From the NCBI RefSeq assembly GCF_002288825.1, contig NZ_NSLI01000001.1, forward strand, positions 596,792 to 660,791: a stretch of 64,000 nt of DNA, given 5' to 3'. Numbering within the stretch: the first letter of the stretch is position 1; the number at the start of each line of letters is the position of its first letter. Shown in pieces: positions 1 through 8,409 of the stretch. A program made the translations under genes and the position numbers. The stretch is from Sphingomonas lenta. GTDB taxonomy: Bacteria; Pseudomonadota; Alphaproteobacteria; Sphingomonadales; Sphingomonadaceae. Under the pieces are notes generated by a model, which was not told the DNA's origin, did not search any database, and saw only the letters and a list, made by a program, of their open reading frames with translations.

Positions 1-1
1 G

Positions 2-190
2 ATCGGCGACGGGCTGATCGGGATGCTTCAGCCCAAGCGGCACATCCCGCTCTGGCGGTCCGACTTTCCGCCCCTTCGCGCGGTGGTTCGGCAGTTCGAC
101 GGCAAGCCCCTGATCCGGCGGCGGCTCGCCGGACTGGCGCAGGTCGCTATCGGCCTCGCGATGGCTGCGCCGCTTCACCGTCGCGGGTGA
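2..190 (+). CDS. C-terminal part of an unrecognised protein (5' end outside window)
   Basis: An open frame enters from the left edge and runs 62 codons to a TGA. The visible tail is basic and has a hydrophobic stretch near its end (GLAQVAIGLAMAAPL), so it may be a membrane-anchored tail. I do not recognise the family. It converges on and overlaps the 3' end of the DUF2243 gene by 44 bases, which is somewhat unusual and lowers confidence. Reading-frame continuity from base 2 is the only evidence. Confidence 0.45.
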   Translation: MGDGLIGMLQPKRHIPLWRSDFPPLRAVVRQFDGKPLIRRRLAGLAQVAIGLAMAAPLHRRG

Positions 191-626
191 GCATCCATCC
201 CGTCGCGGCGAACGCGACGCCGGAGGCGAGGAACACCCAATCCCAGACGCTCGGGCCCATGCGCTCGACGACGTGGTGCAGGCCGAGCAGGTGATGGTCG
301 ATCACGCCCTCGACCAAGTTGAACAGCCCCCACCCCATCAGCAGCGCCCCGCCGAACACGCGGCCGGGCACCGCGACGGCCAGGCTCCGAGCCCGCCAGA
401 GCAGGACGACGCCGAGCGCGGTCATGCTCCAGACGAAGGCGTGAAAGAGGCCGTCCCACACCATGTTCACCTTCGCGCCTACCAGCGTGTCGGGGCTGAT
501 CCGGGCGGAGAGCATGTTGTGGATCTGCAGAATTTGATGGAACAGGATTCCGTCCACGAAGCCGCCCATGCCGATGCCGATCGCGGTACCTGCCCGGACT
601 ACGGCGGCGCGGGCGTCAGCGAGCAC
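147..626 (-). CDS. DUF2243 domain integral membrane protein
   Basis: 159 residues with about four predicted membrane segments. The pattern matches the DUF2243 family as I know it: an N-terminal GxGxGGFxDGILFHQILQ block (about residues 17-34), MVWDGLFHAF in the middle, and a C-terminal NLVEGVIDHHLLGLHHV block rich in His. The conserved His and Asp residues lie in or near membrane segments, suggesting a metal or haem role, but the family's function is not established. The start is GTG at 626. It overlaps the stop of an upstream 50-codon ORF by 11 bases, implying translational coupling. In other genomes DUF2243 genes often sit beside CtaG-type oxidase assembly genes; none is seen here. Confidence 0.85.
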   Translation of the reverse strand: MLADARAAVVRAGTAIGIGMGGFVDGILFHQILQIHNMLSARISPDTLVGAKVNMVWDGLFHAFVWSMTALGVVLLWRARSLAVAVPGRVFGGALLMGWGLFNLVEGVIDHHLLGLHHVVERMGPSVWDWVFLASGVAFAATGWMLTRDGEAAQPSRGR

Positions 627-768
627 GCGCGCCTCCGGTCAGCAGCCACCAAGCCGCCAGGATCGCTGGGGCGGGCGCGAGGGCGGCCAACGCGTCGGGC
701 GCGGAGAGCGCGGCGCGCACCTGTCCCGCGAGGTCGCTGTGGCAGAGCGTGCAGGCGATGGCGAGCAT
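616..768 (-). CDS. 50-aa CxxCH mini-protein coupled to the DUF2243 gene
   Basis: A 50-codon frame starting at ATG 768 (a TTG at 771 is an alternative) and ending in TGA at 616. It overlaps the GTG start of the DUF2243 gene. Residues 6-10 read CTLCH, a CxxCH motif, followed by an Ala/Leu/Pro-rich hydrophobic C-terminal half with WW near residue 40. An in-frame TAG lies 15 codons before the ATG, so it is not the tail of a longer protein. Support is the coupling and the motif only. CxxCH could bind a metal or haem, but there is no signal peptide. Could be spurious. Confidence 0.4.
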   Translation of the reverse strand: MLAIACTLCHSDLAGQVRAALSAPDALAALAPAPAILAAWWLLTGGARAR

Positions 769-810
769 CAAGACGGGACGGTTGAACGCCGCGCCGGTTC
801 CCGACCTGCG

Positions 811-1893
811 CTACGGCACCACCGTGGTGAAAAGGTAGGTCGCCAAAATCACTAGGTGCACGACGCCGCCCAGGATCGTGGTCCGACCCGTGCCCAAGCT
901 GAGCGTCGCGACGAGCAACGACAACGCCAGCAGCGTCAGCCCCTTGGCCTCGACCCCGAGCGCTAGCGGCAGGTCCAACGCGAGCGATACCAGGGCTACG
1001 CTGGGGATCGTCAAGCCGATCGTCGCCAGCGCGGAGCCGAGCGCGAGGTTCAGGCTCGTCTGCAACCGATTCCGCTTCGCCGCGCGGTAGGCGGCGAGGC
1101 TCTCGGGCGCGAGGACCAACGCGGCGATGACGACGCCCACCGTGGCGAGCGGCAGGCCCGCCGCCCGCACTCCGGCCTCCAGAGTTCCGGCAAGTGCCTT
1201 GGCGAGGAAGACTACGCCGAACAGCGCGGCTCCCAAGGTCGCGAGCGAGATCCAGGCGGCTTGGCTGGTCGGCGGCTCGGCGTGGGCGTCGTCCGGCAGG
1301 TCGCCGCCGGGCGGCAGGAAGTAGTCGCGATGCCTGACCGTCTGCACCAGCACGAACGCGCCATAAAGGACAACCGACACGATCGCCACGAACAGCAGCT
1401 GGGCCGGCGAGTAGATCGGCCCGGGCACGGTCGCGGTGTAGTTGGGCAGCACCAGCGCGAGCACGGCTAGGGCCGCGAGCACCGTCAGAGCGTGGCTGGC
1501 ACCCTGGAGCGAGAAGTGCTGCTCGCGATGGCGCAACCCGCCCGCCAGCAGACAGAGCCCGACGATCCCGTTCAGGATCAGCATGATCGCCGCGAAGACG
1601 GTGTCGCGGGCCAGTGTCGTCGCCCCGCCGCTCTCCGACAGCATGAGCGAGACGATCAGCGACACCTCGATCACGGTGACCGCGACCGCGAGAAGCAGCG
1701 TGCCGAACGGCTCGCCGACGCGGTGCGCGACGACCTCGGCGTGATGTACCGCGGCCAGGACCGCGCCGATCAGGACCGCGGCGGCGAGCAGCACGCCGAC
1801 AAGGCCCAGCTTAGGCAATCCCAGCACGACGGCGACGACGCCGGCCGCTGGGAAGAGGAAGGTCCAGAGCGGAGAGCCGGCGGGACGGGTCAC
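811..1893 (-). CDS. chaA: Calcium/proton antiporter, ChaA / y4hA type (CaCA superfamily)
   Basis: 360 residues, about eleven hydrophobic segments, inner membrane. The two CaCA alpha-repeats are visible: GEPFGTLLLAVAVTVIEVS near residue 60, with its conserved Glu residues, and a C-terminal copy around LVLAPESLAAYRAAKRNR (about residues 265-282) followed by LGSALATIGLTIPSV. Family members exchange Ca2+ (and in E. coli also Na+/K+) for H+ and help at alkaline pH or high salt. It lies 37 bases downstream of clpX on the same strand; I infer no functional link. Length is normal for the family. Confidence 0.85.
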   Translation of the reverse strand: MTRPAGSPLWTFLFPAAGVVAVVLGLPKLGLVGVLLAAAVLIGAVLAAVHHAEVVAHRVGEPFGTLLLAVAVTVIEVSLIVSLMLSESGGATTLARDTVFAAIMLILNGIVGLCLLAGGLRHREQHFSLQGASHALTVLAALAVLALVLPNYTATVPGPIYSPAQLLFVAIVSVVLYGAFVLVQTVRHRDYFLPPGGDLPDDAHAEPPTSQAAWISLATLGAALFGVVFLAKALAGTLEAGVRAAGLPLATVGVVIAALVLAPESLAAYRAAKRNRLQTSLNLALGSALATIGLTIPSVALVSLALDLPLALGVEAKGLTLLALSLLVATLSLGTGRTTILGGVVHLVILATYLFTTVVP

Positions 1894-1930
1894 GCCGGCT
1901 CCCCTCGTTCAGCTCGGACGGTGCGCGGCC

Positions 1931-3187
<1,257 letters not shown>

Positions 3188-3297
3188 TCAGTCACCTATT
3201 CGGGGCGGATCGGGGGAGCCGCCGGTTCGGGAGGGGAGTGTAGCGCCCCACCCTTGTCTCACAAACGAAATACGCCGTTAACGCCCAATCGTTCAGC

Positions 3298-3987
3298 TCA
3301 GGCCGCCGCGGCCATTTCGTCGGTCGGCACGGGACGCTTGTCGAACACCTCGTCGATCAAGCCGAACTCCTTGGCCTCGTTCGCCTCCAGGAAGGTGTCG
3401 CGGTCCATGCGGCGCTCGATCTCCTCCAGCGGTTGGCCGGTGTACTGGGCGTAGAGCTGGTTCATGCGCTGACGGATGCGCAGGATCTCCTTGGCCTGGA
3501 TCTCGATGTCCGACGCCATGCCCTGCGCGCCGCCCGACGGCTGGTGGATCATGATCCGCGAGTTGGTGAGCGCCACGCGCATGCCCTTCTCGCCGCTCGC
3601 GAGCAGGAACGAGCCCATGGACGCCGCCTGGCCGATGCACACCGTGCCAACGCGCGGGCGGATGTACTGCATGGTGTCGTGGATCGCCATGCCCGCCGTC
3701 ACCACGCCGCCCGGCGAGTTGATGTACATGAAGATGTCCTTCTTCGGGTTCTCCGACTCGAGGAAGAGCAGCTGGGCGGTGATGAGCGAAGCCATCCCGT
3801 CCTCCACGCCGCCCGTCACGAAGACGATGCGCTCGCGCAGCAGGCGGGAGAAGATGTCGAAGCTGCGTTCGCCGCGGTTCGACTGCTCGATCACGATAGG
3901 AACGAGCCCGGCGTGGCTGGGCTGGAGGCCGACGCCGGCCTGCAGGAGCGGTTGCGCGAAGTCGCCGGTCTCGAACGGATTGTGCAT
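3298..3987 (-). CDS. clpP: ATP-dependent Clp protease proteolytic subunit ClpP
   Basis: 229 residues. Serine protease of the S14 family with catalytic Ser123 in QAASMGS, His148 in MIHQPSGG and Asp197 in MDRDTF. The N-terminal extension before the mature core is somewhat long (about 30 residues), as in other alphaproteobacteria. Fourteen subunits form the degradation chamber that docks with ClpX. The start ATG at 3987 follows AGAGAG-rich DNA. Upstream are a possible promoter (4019-4047) and a 16-base dyad (4102-4117). tig lies further upstream but is separated from clpP by a glycosyltransferase gene. Confidence 0.98.
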   Translation of the reverse strand: MHNPFETGDFAQPLLQAGVGLQPSHAGLVPIVIEQSNRGERSFDIFSRLLRERIVFVTGGVEDGMASLITAQLLFLESENPKKDIFMYINSPGGVVTAGMAIHDTMQYIRPRVGTVCIGQAASMGSFLLASGEKGMRVALTNSRIMIHQPSGGAQGMASDIEIQAKEILRIRQRMNQLYAQYTGQPLEEIERRMDRDTFLEANEAKEFGLIDEVFDKRPVPTDEMAAAA

Positions 3988-4018
3988 GGAAAACTCTCTT
4001 ATGCCCTTTGGACGAGCC

Positions 4019-4047
4019 TACATCGCGTGCCCGGAAGGCTTGTTCAA
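4019..4047 (-). promoter_or_regulatory. Candidate clpP promoter
   Basis: Read on the minus strand, TTGAAC (4042-4047) and GATGTA (4019-4024) are separated by 17 bases and sit about 30 bases before the clpP start. The -35 box is a fair match and the -10 box is weak. It might instead be a heat-shock sigma site, since the -35 resembles CTTGAA-type boxes; the sequence alone cannot decide. Confidence 0.3.
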
Positions 4048-4101
4048 CCCCCGTCCGGGGTAGGTGTTGAGTGAAGTCGGAGGTCCCGAGTCGCGGCGCT
4101 G

Positions 4102-4117
4102 GAAGTTCAGGAACTTC
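4102..4117. promoter_or_regulatory. 16-base perfect dyad between the GT2 gene and clpP
   Basis: GAAGTTC-AG-GAACTTC: two 7-base arms with a 2-base centre. The short centre suits a dimeric DNA-binding protein better than an RNA hairpin. It lies 115-130 bases before the clpP ATG and 129 bases past the end of the glycosyltransferase gene. No regulator can be assigned. The remainder of 3988-4245 shows no gene. Confidence 0.35.
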
Positions 4118-4245
4118 AGCCTACGTCCCGGCCGGAACCGCCCCCAGGCAAGGTTTGGAAGGCGGGTCGAACGGCCGAACGGGTCGAAGATGGCGATCAT
4201 GCCCGAAGGCTGGGCGCGGTTCTCCAACTTGGCAAGCCGCCGCCG

Positions 4246-5172
4246 TCAGGCGCCTGGCGCCGGATGGGCCAGATAGGCGAGCCGCCTCACCTCGCGGCGA
4301 CCACGGACGACCGTGTCCAGGATCAGACCTGCGAAGAAGCTGAGCGCGGCGAGGATCATCAGGCCCGTCGCGAGGATCGCCGTCGGAAAGCGCGGCACCA
4401 GACCGATCTCGGCGTATGTGATCGCCAGCGGGATGGCGAGCGCGACCGAGAGCGCCGCCAGGAACGCCGCGAATGCGCCGAAATACAGGAGCGGCCGCTC
4501 GATCCGGTACAGCGTCAGGATGGTGGACAGAATACGCCAGCCGTCGCCGTAGGTGCTGAGCTTGGACGCGGAGCCTTCCGGGCGGGCGAAATAGGGCGTG
4601 GGCACCTCGGCGCAGGGCATCTTCAGCTCTAGCGCGTGGACGCTGATCTCCGTCTCGATCTCGAATCCGGCGGAGAGCGAGGGAAAGCTCTTCACGAAGC
4701 GGCGCGAGAAGACGCGATAGCCGGACAGGATGTCGGTGAAACTGCGCCCGAACAGGCGCGCGAGCATGCCGGTCAGGAGCTTGTTGCCGAAGCGGTGGCC
4801 GCGGCGGTACGCCTCGACCGCCTCGCCGATCCGGGAGCCGACGATCATGTCGAGCTGCTCGTCCAGCAGCTTGCCGACGAGCTTGGGCGCGGAGGCCGCG
4901 TCGTAGGTCGCGTCGCCGTCCGCCATCACGTACACGTCCGCGTCCACGTCGGCGAACATGCGGCGGACCACCGCGCCCTTGCCCTGGATGCGCTCAGACC
5001 GGACGACCGCGCCGGCCGCGCGCGCGACCTCGACGGTGCGGTCGCGGCTGTTGTTGTCGTAGACGTAGACCGTCGCGGTCGGCAGCGCGGCGCGGAAGCC
5101 CGCGACCGTCTGCGCGATCGCGGCCTCTTCATTGTAGCAGGGGAGCAGAACGGCGATGCGTGGTTGAGTCAT
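4246..5172 (-). CDS. Family 2 glycosyltransferase with two C-terminal membrane segments
   Basis: 308 residues from ATG 5172, which follows GGAGAAAGGGCGGTC. A longer frame starting at 5238 would begin inside a dispersed repeat and is rejected. It has a GT-A fold with LLPCYNEE near the N terminus, the nucleotide-sugar site with D-x-D in MADGDATYD (about residues 96-104), and GSRIGEA. Two hydrophobic segments close the protein (about residues 232-254 and 266-290). This is the dolichol-phosphate-mannose-synthase-like layout that transfers a sugar to a lipid carrier at the inner membrane. Donor and acceptor are not predictable. It separates tig from clpP, which are adjacent in many proteobacteria. 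Confidence 0.85.
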   Translation of the reverse strand: MTQPRIAVLLPCYNEEAAIAQTVAGFRAALPTATVYVYDNNSRDRTVEVARAAGAVVRSERIQGKGAVVRRMFADVDADVYVMADGDATYDAASAPKLVGKLLDEQLDMIVGSRIGEAVEAYRRGHRFGNKLLTGMLARLFGRSFTDILSGYRVFSRRFVKSFPSLSAGFEIETEISVHALELKMPCAEVPTPYFARPEGSASKLSTYGDGWRILSTILTLYRIERPLLYFGAFAAFLAALSVALAIPLAITYAEIGLVPRFPTAILATGLMILAALSFFAGLILDTVVRGRREVRRLAYLAHPAPGA

Positions 5173-5196
5173 GACCGCCCTTTCTCCATCCCAGCC

Positions 5197-5290
5197 GTCA
5201 CCCCGGACCTGTTCCAGGGTCCATCGTCGTACGCGCATACCGGCCGGATCGTGCGCACAACGATGAATGCCGGAACAAGTCCGGCATGAC
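5197..5290. repeat. Dispersed palindromic element, copy 1 (CTYGT-loop family)
   Basis: A 94-base element made of two 28-base arms. The left arm contains CCCCGGA-CCTGT-TCCAGGG. The right arm contains TGCCGGA-ACAAG-TCCGGCA, and is the reverse complement of the arm type at 54898. A shared inner core reads GTCCATCGTCGTACGCGC. It lies between tig and the glycosyltransferase gene, just upstream of the latter's ribosome-binding site. See 35924, 46783 and 54898 for the other copies. Confidence 0.85.
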
Positions 5291-5311
5291 GGGAGAGATT
5301 AGCCGACGCGC

Positions 5312-7012
5312 TTAGGCCTCGGCCGCCTTGGCCTTCTTCGCGCGCGGCTTCTTGGCTACGGGCACGGTCGCATCTTCGGCGGTCGTTCCCTCGGCGGCCT
5401 CCGCGGCGACCGGGCTGGACTCCAGCACCTGCGTCTCCGCCTCGATCGGGGCGCCCTTCTTCGCGCGCGGCTTCTTGGCCTTGGGCGCGTCCTCGGTCTC
5501 AATGGCGATCACCTCGGGCGCGACCGCCGCGTCTTCACCCTTCGCCTTCTTCGCGCGCGGCTTCTTCACCGGCGCGGCCTGCTCGGCGGAAGCGGCCTCG
5601 GCGTGGTCGTGGCCGCAGCCCGGCCCGTGCACATGGCCGTCCTCGTCATCGTGCGTGTGGACGTGCGTACCGGTCGCGAAGCCGTCCTCGCTCTCGATGG
5701 CGCGCTCCAGCTCCTCGCGGCTGGTCTCGCGATCGGTGATCTCCGCCTTGCCGAACAGGAAGTCGACGACCTTGTCCTCGTACAGCGGCGCGCGCAGCTG
5801 GGCGGCGGCCATCGGCTCCTGCTGGACGTACTGGATGAAGCGCTGGCGATCCTCGGGGCCGTATTGCTGCGCCGCCTGCGCGATCAGCCGGTTCATCTCC
5901 TGCTGGCTGACCTCGACGCCGTTCGCCTGGCCGATCTCCGACAAGAGCAGCCCCAGGCGCACGCGGCGCTCGGCGATGCGGCGGTAATCGTCGCGCTCGG
6001 ACTCCAAGTCGGCACGCGCCTTGTCCGGGTCGGCCTCGTGCGTCGCCTCATGCTCGAGCTGCGCCCAGATCTGGTTGAACTCGGCGTCGACCATCGACGG
6101 CGGGACCTCGAAGTCGTGGCCTTCGGCGAGCTGGTCGAGCAGCTTGCGCTTCATGTGCGTGCGGGTGAGCTGGTTGTGCTCCTGCTCGATCTGGCCGCGG
6201 ATCAGGCCGCGCAGCTGCTCGAGCGACTCCAACCCTAAGTTCTTCGCGAGCTCGTCGTCGATTTTGCTCTCGCCCGCGGTCTTCACGGCCTTGATGGTGA
6301 GATCGAACGTCGCGTCCTTGCCGGCCAGCTCCTTGGCTTGGTAGTCGGACGGGAAGGTCACGGTGATCCGGCGCTCCTCGCCCGCCTTGGCGCCGACGAT
6401 CTGGTCCTCGAAGCCGGGGATGAGGCGGCCCGAGCCGATCTCGACCGACATGTCCTCGCCCGTGCCGCCCTCGAACGCGACGCCGTCCATCGTCTTGCCG
6501 ATGAAGTCGGTGACGACAAGATCGCCCTGCTCCGCCGCCTTGTCGCCGGCATCCTCCCACCGCTTTGCGCCGCTGGCGAACTTGGCGATCTGCTCGTCGA
6601 CCTGTTCGTCGCTGACGGGAACGGTCAGGCGCTCGAGCTTCAGGTCTTCGATCGCGGGCGCGGGCACCTGGGGCAGCACCTCGAGCGAGACGGTGACCTC
6701 CGCGTCGCCGCCGGGCTGGTAACCCTCGCCGAGCTCGACGGAGGGCTGCATCGCCGGGCGGAGCTGCTTCTCGGCCATGAGCGACTGCACCCCCTGCTGG
6801 ATCGAGCTGTTGAGCGCGTCCTGCTGGATCGCGGGGCCGTGCATCTTGCGGACGAGGTTGGCAGGGACCTTGCCAGGGCGGAAGCCGGGCATGCGGATCT
6901 GCGGCGCGATGCGCTTCAGCTCCTGATCGACACGCGCGTCGATCTCCTTGGAGGTGATGGTCAGGCGGTAGGCGCGGCGGAGGCCCTCGTTCAACGTCTC
7001 GACAGTCTGCAT
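5312..7012 (-). CDS. tig: Trigger factor with His-rich and PRAKK-repeat C-terminal extension
   Basis: 566 residues from ATG 7012. An upstream in-frame extension runs into the tRNA and is rejected. The ribosome-binding tail motif GFRPGKVP is at residues 43-50, the FKBP-type PPIase domain at about 155-240 (VTDFIGKTMDGVAFEGG, GSGRLIPGFEDQ), then the helical chaperone arms. Family length is about 430-470. Here roughly 120 residues follow: a His/Asp/Gly stretch at about 444-470 (HVHTHDDEDGHVHGPGCGHDH), then three PRAKK(A/G) repeats spaced through Ala/Glu-rich sequence to the end. The body should act as the ribosome-bound nascent-chain chaperone. The His-rich part could bind Ni, Zn or Co, and the Lys-rich part RNA or ribosome; both are inferences. 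Confidence 0.96.
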   Translation of the reverse strand: MQTVETLNEGLRRAYRLTITSKEIDARVDQELKRIAPQIRMPGFRPGKVPANLVRKMHGPAIQQDALNSSIQQGVQSLMAEKQLRPAMQPSVELGEGYQPGGDAEVTVSLEVLPQVPAPAIEDLKLERLTVPVSDEQVDEQIAKFASGAKRWEDAGDKAAEQGDLVVTDFIGKTMDGVAFEGGTGEDMSVEIGSGRLIPGFEDQIVGAKAGEERRITVTFPSDYQAKELAGKDATFDLTIKAVKTAGESKIDDELAKNLGLESLEQLRGLIRGQIEQEHNQLTRTHMKRKLLDQLAEGHDFEVPPSMVDAEFNQIWAQLEHEATHEADPDKARADLESERDDYRRIAERRVRLGLLLSEIGQANGVEVSQQEMNRLIAQAAQQYGPEDRQRFIQYVQQEPMAAAQLRAPLYEDKVVDFLFGKAEITDRETSREELERAIESEDGFATGTHVHTHDDEDGHVHGPGCGHDHAEAASAEQAAPVKKPRAKKAKGEDAAVAPEVIAIETEDAPKAKKPRAKKGAPIEAETQVLESSPVAAEAAEGTTAEDATVPVAKKPRAKKAKAAEA

Positions 7013-7078
7013 CTTACGCCTTCGAAAGAAGTGGAAACCTGTTCGGCGGAGAGGTTGTCCCGCTGAGCCGGGCGGGAC

Positions 7079-7163
7079 TGGTGCGGGCGAAGGGACTCGA
7101 ACCCCCACATCTTGCGATACTGGAACCTAAATCCAGCGCGTCTACCAGTTCCGCCACGCCCGC
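7079..7163 (-). tRNA. tRNA-Leu(TAG)
   Basis: On the minus strand the acceptor stem is GCGGGCG (7157-7163) paired with CGCCCGC (7083-7089). The anticodon arm is CTGGA-TTTAGGT-TCCAG, giving anticodon TAG. There is a long variable arm, as expected for Leu, and a T-loop in GGGTTCGAGTCC. The CCA end is encoded (7079-7081). It reads CUA and related Leu codons. It sits between tig and the small genes at 7258. Confidence 0.97.
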
Positions 7164-7257
7164 ACATACGGACCCGCCGTCGCGGGCGGTCCTATAACGG
7201 GCGGCGCGGGAGCGCAACCGCGGGCGACACGGGGCGTTGGTGGGTCGAAGGAGAAAC

Positions 7258-7524
7258 ATGATGGCCACCCAGCCCCCGCCCGAGACGCCCGTGCCCAGCC
7301 AGCCCGTCTCGCCCGATCCCGCCCCGACCGAGTTTCCGGCGCCCTCGCCCGATTTCGATCAGCCCTCGCCCGGCACCATGCCCGACGATCCGGGCACGGC
7401 CAGCCCGATGGGCTTCGGCTCATCGAGCCGCGTCGGCGACCGCGAGCCGGGCGACACGGACGATATCGGCTCGACCGACCGGATGACGAGCGAGACCGGC
7501 GGCCTCGCCGGCACGAGCCGCTGA
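7258..7524 (+). CDS. Pro/Gly/Asp-rich disordered small protein, function unknown
   Basis: 88 residues. Two ATGs in a row (7258 and 7261) follow GAAGGAGAAAC, a strong ribosome-binding site. The first half is Pro-rich (PPPETPVPSQPVSP), the second half Gly/Ser/Thr/Asp-rich. There are no hydrophobic segments, so it is probably disordered and cytoplasmic. It is followed after 11 bases by another small hydrophilic gene and the two are probably co-transcribed. I recall similar short hypothetical proteins in sphingomonads but cannot name a family. Confidence 0.6.
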   Translation: MMATQPPPETPVPSQPVSPDPAPTEFPAPSPDFDQPSPGTMPDDPGTASPMGFGSSSRVGDREPGDTDDIGSTDRMTSETGGLAGTSR

Positions 7525-7535
7525 GGAGCGCGGGT

Positions 7536-7784
7536 ATGCAGGATCAGGAAGCGCAGCCGAACGGCATGCCGCAGGCGAGCGGCACCGACCCGGAACTCCG
7601 CCCGACGGGCGACGACCGCGGCGATCCGCGGTCGGACCTGGAGCAGATGGTTCAATCCCGCTCCGATGCGATGGCTCGCGGCGAGGGGGGACCGGAGCCG
7701 GACCCGATGACCAAGTCGGGCGAGTATTCGGGCGTGAGCGGCGACGGCGGCGAAGTGAAGAACCAGGGGCTGACGCAGCAGTAG
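7536..7784 (+). CDS. Acidic hydrophilic small protein, function unknown
   Basis: 82 residues from ATG 7536, preceded by GAGGAGCGCGGGT. The composition is rich in Gly, Asp, Glu, Gln and Pro with no membrane segment. A central piece, DLEQMVQSRSDAMARGEG, could form a helix; the rest looks disordered. It probably forms a two-gene unit with 7258-7524. Such small charged proteins sometimes belong to stress responses, but nothing here shows it. Confidence 0.6.
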   Translation: MQDQEAQPNGMPQASGTDPELRPTGDDRGDPRSDLEQMVQSRSDAMARGEGGPEPDPMTKSGEYSGVSGDGGEVKNQGLTQQ

Positions 7785-7800
7785 TGCAAGCCGCCCGCGC

Positions 7801-8409
7801 TCAGGAGGCCGTCGCTTCCTCGCAGCGCGGGCTCGCCGGCTTGCCCGTGAGCAGGTCGCCGAAGTCGCGAGCGGCGGCCGCGATGCCCTGATCCAGCAGC
7901 GCGTCCGGTTGTCGGGCATCGCCGTTCAGCGCGAAATCGGCGCAGGTGACGTAGGTCGCTTCGGGCTCGCGCACACCCGTGCGGTGAACGCGCCAGCGGA
8001 TCGCGATCTCGCCGCGACCGCTCATCGAGCGTTTGGGGCTGAGCTTCCGTAGCAGGCCGTACTGTTTGAGGCAGGCGCTTGCCTCGAGGCGGATTACGTC
8101 GCCGACGATGCGTCGCTCGCCCACGGGTGGGCTGCCGATGCGATCGTCCGCGGGCATGTCGGCTCGGACGCCGCGCTCGCCTAAAGTCGTTGCAACGAGG
8201 CGCGCCGCGCGGGCGGGATCATGCGCGACGTCCGACCAGCGCAGCTTGCCGGCGGGGGCGCAGATCAGGCCGGAGCGCAACGCGCCGACCGTGTCCGACC
8301 CGGACAGCTCCGACCGGATCGGCGCGACGACGTAGCTGGTCGAGGTCTGCGCGGCCGCGGCTCCGCTCGACAGGATCGCGAGCGAGACGGCGACCACGCG
8401 GGCTGGCAC
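7801..8409 (-). CDS. Exported conserved protein of unknown function
   Basis: 202 residues starting at GTG 8409, immediately after the gatB stop. The N terminus is a signal peptide (MPARVVAVSLAILSSGAAAAQ, probable cleavage after AAA). Three Cys residues occur in the mature part (LICAP, ASACLKQ, VTCAD), plus one near the end (SPRCEE), so disulfides in the periplasm are possible. I do not recognise a domain. It is likely read through from the gat operon, since there is no gap. Confidence 0.7.
   Translation of the reverse strand: MPARVVAVSLAILSSGAAAAQTSTSYVVAPIRSELSGSDTVGALRSGLICAPAGKLRWSDVAHDPARAARLVATTLGERGVRADMPADDRIGSPPVGERRIVGDVIRLEASACLKQYGLLRKLSPKRSMSGRGEIAIRWRVHRTGVREPEATYVTCADFALNGDARQPDALLDQGIAAAARDFGDLLTGKPASPRCEEATAS

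Noticed and set aside
616..768. Cytochrome c from the CxxCH motif
   Set aside because: Too short, with no signal peptide and no distal Met/His ligand pattern. Kept only as a mini-protein.
4246..5238. Glycosyltransferase start at 5238
   Set aside because: The added 22 residues come from the dispersed repeat. ATG 5172 has a ribosome-binding site.
5312..7108. Longer trigger factor reading from 7108
   Set aside because: The extra N-terminal part is translated from tRNA-Leu DNA. ATG 7012 gives the family N terminus.
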